A stretch of DNA of 64,000 nucleotides from Phyllobacterium zundukense (lineage in GTDB: Bacteria > Pseudomonadota > Alphaproteobacteria > Rhizobiales > Rhizobiaceae). Position 1 is the first letter of the stretch, and the number at the start of each line of letters is the position of its first letter. Location: positions 1-64,000 of the forward strand of contig NZ_CP017944.1 in NCBI RefSeq assembly GCF_002764115.1, in the 5' to 3' direction. Made by a program: the position numbers and the translations under genes. Under the pieces are notes generated by a model that made no database searches, was not told the origin of the DNA, and saw nothing but the letters and a program-made list of their open reading frames with translations. This document shows, one piece after another, positions 62,720 to 64,000 of the stretch.

Positions 62720-63907
62720 TCAGCGTTTTGCTTTTGTCAGTGCATGGGTGAGGTCCGCCCAAAGCTCCTCTACACTTTCGAGTCCCACATGCAGGCGGAT
62801 GGTTCGCGGGCTGACACCGAAACGCCCGATCGAATTGGCATCCGGCGTCTGCTGCAACGAGGCAAGCGCCGGTACAACGAGGCTTTCATGACCGCCCCAG
62901 CTGACGCCGATGCGGAAGATCTTGAGCGCATCGATGAAGGTTGGCACGTCGATATCCTCGGTCACCTCGAAGGAAAACAGGCCCGAATAGCCGCTGAGCG
63001 TCGCCTTGCCCGGATGATTGGAATAGGCCGGATGCATGATCCGCTCGACACTGTCATGTGCTTTCAGCCGCTCGGCAATGGTCAGTCCGCTCTTCATGTG
63101 ATGCGGCAGGCGCAAGGTCAGCGTGCGCAACCCGCGCAGGAGCAGCCAGGCCTCGAAGGGCGACAGCTTCGCGCCGAGATAGGAATAGGTGCGGCCGTTG
63201 ATCTGGTCGATCATTTCCTTCGAGCCTGCAACGACGCCGGCCACAGTATCGCTATGACCACCGAGATATTTCGAGGCCGAATGCATGACGAGGTCGATAC
63301 CGTGAGTGATCGGCTTCTGGAACAGCGGCGTTGCCCAGGAATTGTCGATCGTGGTCACCACGCCGTGCTGCTTGGCGAGCCGTGCATAATGCGCAATATC
63401 CTGCAACTCGAACATCATCGAGCTCGGGCTTTCGAGGTACAGCATTTTTGCACCCGGCAAGGCAGCCGCCACCGCGTCCGGATCGGAACCGTCGACATAG
63501 TCGACCTTGATGCCGAGATGCGGCAACAGCCGCTCGAACAGCCGGTAGGCATCGCCATAGCAATTGCGCACGGCCACAATCCGGTCCCCGGCCCCGACAA
63601 AGGCGAGAACCATGGCGCTGATAGCGCCCATGCCACTGGAGAAGGCGCGGGCTGCCTCGGCACCTTCCAACGCCGCGATCTTGGCTTCGAACTCCATCAC
63701 GGTCGGATTGTCGCCGCGCGAATACATGGGCTGGCGTTTGCGTCCCGCGAAGGCATCGGCCATCGCTGCATAATTGTCGAAAGTGAAGAGCGAGGTCTGG
63801 TAGATCGGCGGAACCACCGAACCGCCGGGGAACGGATCATCGTGGGCAAGCAGTGTTGCGGCTTGCGCCATCAGGTCCTGATCGTGGAAATACGGGTTGT
63901 CGCTCAT
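62720..63907 (-). CDS. Cys/Met-metabolism PLP-dependent enzyme
   Basis: 395-aa cystathionine gamma-synthase / beta-lyase / gamma-lyase family. The PLP Lys lies in HSASKYLGGHSD near residue 212. Other family marks are YSRGDNPTVMEFEAKIAALEGAEAARAFSSGMGAI, DNSWATPLFQKP, and SFEVTEDID late on. The function cannot be told apart (lyase, synthase or S-conjugate lyase) by eye. It overlaps the partial upstream gene by 4 bp (ATGA). Its linkage to a carbohydrate-type importer is unusual and may indicate an imported cysteine or homocysteine conjugate. Confidence 0.88.
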   Translation of the reverse strand: MSDNPYFHDQDLMAQAATLLAHDDPFPGGSVVPPIYQTSLFTFDNYAAMADAFAGRKRQPMYSRGDNPTVMEFEAKIAALEGAEAARAFSSGMGAISAMVLAFVGAGDRIVAVRNCYGDAYRLFERLLPHLGIKVDYVDGSDPDAVAAALPGAKMLYLESPSSMMFELQDIAHYARLAKQHGVVTTIDNSWATPLFQKPITHGIDLVMHSASKYLGGHSDTVAGVVAGSKEMIDQINGRTYSYLGAKLSPFEAWLLLRGLRTLTLRLPHHMKSGLTIAERLKAHDSVERIMHPAYSNHPGKATLSGYSGLFSFEVTEDIDVPTFIDALKIFRIGVSWGGHESLVVPALASLQQTPDANSIGRFGVSPRTIRLHVGLESVEELWADLTHALTKAKR

Positions 63908-64000
63908 GCTTGGCTCTTTTTGTTCTGCTTTTTCAGGTTTGCAGCACCGCGCTTGAGGTCATCCTCGACGGTGGCAATCAATTTCAATGCCTCGGCGCGA
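63904..64000 (-). CDS. C-terminal end of a gene upstream of the PLP enzyme gene, partial
   Basis: The frame encodes the last 31 residues, AEALKLIATVEDDLKRGAA then NLKKQNKKSQA and a stop. It runs out of the window at 64000. It is coupled to the PLP enzyme gene by a 4-bp ATGA overlap, so it belongs to the same operon. The short basic tail suggests a cytoplasmic protein, perhaps a regulator, but the family is not recognisable from 31 residues. Confidence 0.65.
   Translation of the reverse strand, partial: RAEALKLIATVEDDLKRGAANLKKQNKKSQA

Noticed and set aside
1..64000. CRISPR array, tRNA, rRNA or prophage
   Set aside because: No spaced direct repeats, no cloverleaf-like sequence and no structural phage genes were seen.

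Overview
The window reads as chromosomal (or chromid) DNA from an alphaproteobacterium of the Rhizobiales, close in gene content to Phyllobacterium, Ochrobactrum/Brucella and Mesorhizobium. The reasons are GC-rich coding DNA, many ABC importers of rhizobial type, a NasS/NasT nitrate-assimilation locus with a sigma-54 promoter, a soluble FtsK paralogue and a Flp/Fap pilin. No phage, CRISPR array, rRNA or tRNA was seen. The only mobile element is one decayed IS30-family copy. The genus is an inference from protein style, not from a marker gene.

Layout. 1-5.3 kb (+): the end of a dipeptide-type ABC importer operon that runs into mannonate dehydratase and an IolB/KduI-like isomerase, so the importer probably serves sugar acids rather than peptides. 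5.3-12.1 kb (-): DoxX, an orphan Flp pilin with its own terminator, two small membrane proteins, an NTF2-like protein, a secreted AhpD/CMD protein, a LuxR regulator carrying degenerate hydrolase and cyclase domains, a methyltransferase, and a phosphofructokinase with PPi-type residues. 12.4-17.2 kb (+): kdpFABC, with a tiny ORF before kdpF and a 61-aa membrane ORF coupled between kdpA and kdpB. 17.4-22.5 kb (+): a Tat-exported epoxide-hydrolase-like protein, an OmpR-type response regulator and kinase, and a DipZ-like thiol-redox protein. The hydrolase and dipZ share an upstream direct-repeat motif. 22.5-23.7 kb: IS30 element with an amber mutation.

23.8-33.7 kb (-): a GntR-controlled catabolic operon with two enolase-superfamily enzymes, a dipeptide-type ABC importer and an Ldh2-family reductase. 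34.2-45.9 kb (-): nitrate assimilation, nasT-nasS-nrtABD-nirBD-nasA-cysG, with a sigma-54 promoter, an NtrC-like site and a leader terminator before nrtA. The cysG C-terminal methylase domain is truncated. 46-55.8 kb: MscS-like channel, soluble FtsK, an EAL/CBS/GGDEF protein, a methyltransferase, small hypothetical genes and a relic of a type I secretion adaptor. 55.9-64 kb (-): a cystine-type ABC importer, then an operon coupling a Cys/Met-metabolism PLP enzyme to a carbohydrate-type ABC importer.

How the parts fit. Most of the window is scavenging: sugar acids, a probable imino or acid substrate for the enolases, nitrate, K+ at low supply, and sulfur amino acids. Each importer is linked to its own enzymes and, where visible, to its own regulator. 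No single wholly new system stands out. The best leads are the kdpA-kdpB intergenic membrane peptide, the LuxR regulator with a lost nucleophile, the two-component/hydrolase/DipZ module with its shared operator, and the PLP-enzyme/sugar-ABC operon.
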